From Claveliimonas stercoravium (GTDB lineage Bacteria; Bacillota; Clostridia; Lachnospirales; Lachnospiraceae), in the NCBI GenBank assembly GCA_019117345.1, contig DWZW01000050.1, positions 1-14,696 of the forward strand: DNA of 14,696 nucleotides, read 5' to 3'. Shown here piece by piece: positions 14,491 through 14,696 of this stretch. The position numbers were made by a program, and so were the translations under genes. The notes beneath the pieces are model-generated. The model saw only the letters and a list, made by a program, of their open reading frames with translations, did no database searches and was not told the origin of the DNA. The number at the start of each line of letters is the position of its first letter. Position 1 is the stretch's first letter.

Positions 14491-14521
14491 GCCCATCTGG
14501 GCTTTTCGATCAAACGATCGA
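14491..14521. other. Two short hairpins beside the inverted repeat
   Basis: GCCC-ATCT-GGGC followed by TTTT (14491-14506) and TCGATC-AAAC-GATCGA (14506-14521) lie head to tail. The first resembles a minimal plus-strand terminator. The second has no T-run directly after it on either strand. Confidence 0.5.
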
Positions 14522-14560
14522 GTTTAAAATGTTCTCTTGGTTTTTTAATTTTTTTGTTTT

Positions 14561-14696
14561 TTAGTCTTCTTCGGGCACATCGATATAGAGGCCATTAGTA
14601 AGTGAACTGCTCATATCATTACCTGCCGAGTGAATACAACGTACTCTGTAATACCAGTCGCCTTCCACTTCCAGCATCTTGCTTGTGCTGACAGCA
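14561..14696 (-). CDS. C-terminal end of a protein, possibly a Fn3-like surface domain (partial)
   Basis: From the right edge the minus strand reads 44 codons then TAA (14561-14563). It includes KMLEVEGDWYYRVRCIHSAG and ends TNGLYIDVPEED. The pattern 'GDWYYRVRCIHSAG...SSSLTNGLYI' is what the last two strands of a fibronectin type III-like or similar beta-sandwich domain look like in clostridial cell-surface proteins. The rest of the gene lies beyond the window, so length, signal peptide and function cannot be seen. It is followed by A-rich DNA and then the inverted repeat region, with no clear minus-strand terminator. Confidence 0.6.
   Translation of the reverse strand, partial: AVSTSKMLEVEGDWYYRVRCIHSAGNDMSSSLTNGLYIDVPEED

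Overview
The window looks like a chromosomal segment of a low-G+C-lineage anaerobe of the Lachnospiraceae (Clostridia) type, though the DNA itself is fairly G+C-rich with G/C-ending codons. Support for this is the Gram-positive gene order holB-ricT-trmN6-rsmI, a 449-residue Gram-positive-type Pgi, an orphan MsmK/UgpC-type sugar ATPase, a TIGR03905-type TSCPD protein, AGGAGG-like ribosome binding sites, and TTG/GTG starts. The species cannot be told from this sequence. No rRNA, tRNA, CRISPR array or intact mobile element was seen.

Layout. (1) 1-358, minus: a decayed tyrosine recombinase, with a nonsense codon and a large in-frame internal deletion. (2) 442-2361, minus: a compact regulatory operon with its own promoter and terminator. 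It encodes a sigma-region-4-like HTH protein, a 51-residue single-span membrane protein and a PucR/CdaR-type regulator. (3) 2414-3592, minus: a stand-alone sugar ABC transporter ATPase with unusually biased codons, its own terminator, and a long T-tailed hairpin upstream. (4) 3763-10772, minus: a seven-gene cluster pgi - PLP decarboxylase - guanylate-kinase-like - holB - ricT - trmN6 - rsmI. The genes overlap or nearly touch and are headed by a good sigma-A-type promoter (TTGATT-17-TAAAAT). (5) 10769-12656, minus: a membrane protein with a six-copy pentapeptide repeat, then mtnN with a TTGCAA-17-TATAAT promoter beside a 21-bp tandem repeat. (6) 12985-14289, plus: an Rpn/PD-(D/E)XK-type protein and a small TSCPD protein with its own promoter and a strong terminator. 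(7) 14330-14521: a non-coding, strongly structured stretch with a long inverted repeat. (8) 14561-14696, minus: the C-terminal end of a protein that enters from beyond the right edge.

How the parts fit. The long minus cluster is mostly housekeeping: glycolysis (Pgi), clamp loading (HolB), RNA maturation control (RicT), tRNA and rRNA methylation (TrmN6, RsmI), a nucleotide-kinase-like protein and a basic amino acid decarboxylase. MtnN recycles products of S-adenosylmethionine use, which includes those of the two methyltransferases, but that link is only metabolic. The items least explained by known biology are the three-gene regulatory operon at 1597-2270/498-1592, the guanylate-kinase-like protein with an altered nucleotide site, the repeat-bearing membrane protein, the 21-bp repeat next to the mtnN promoter, and the long inverted repeat near the right end.
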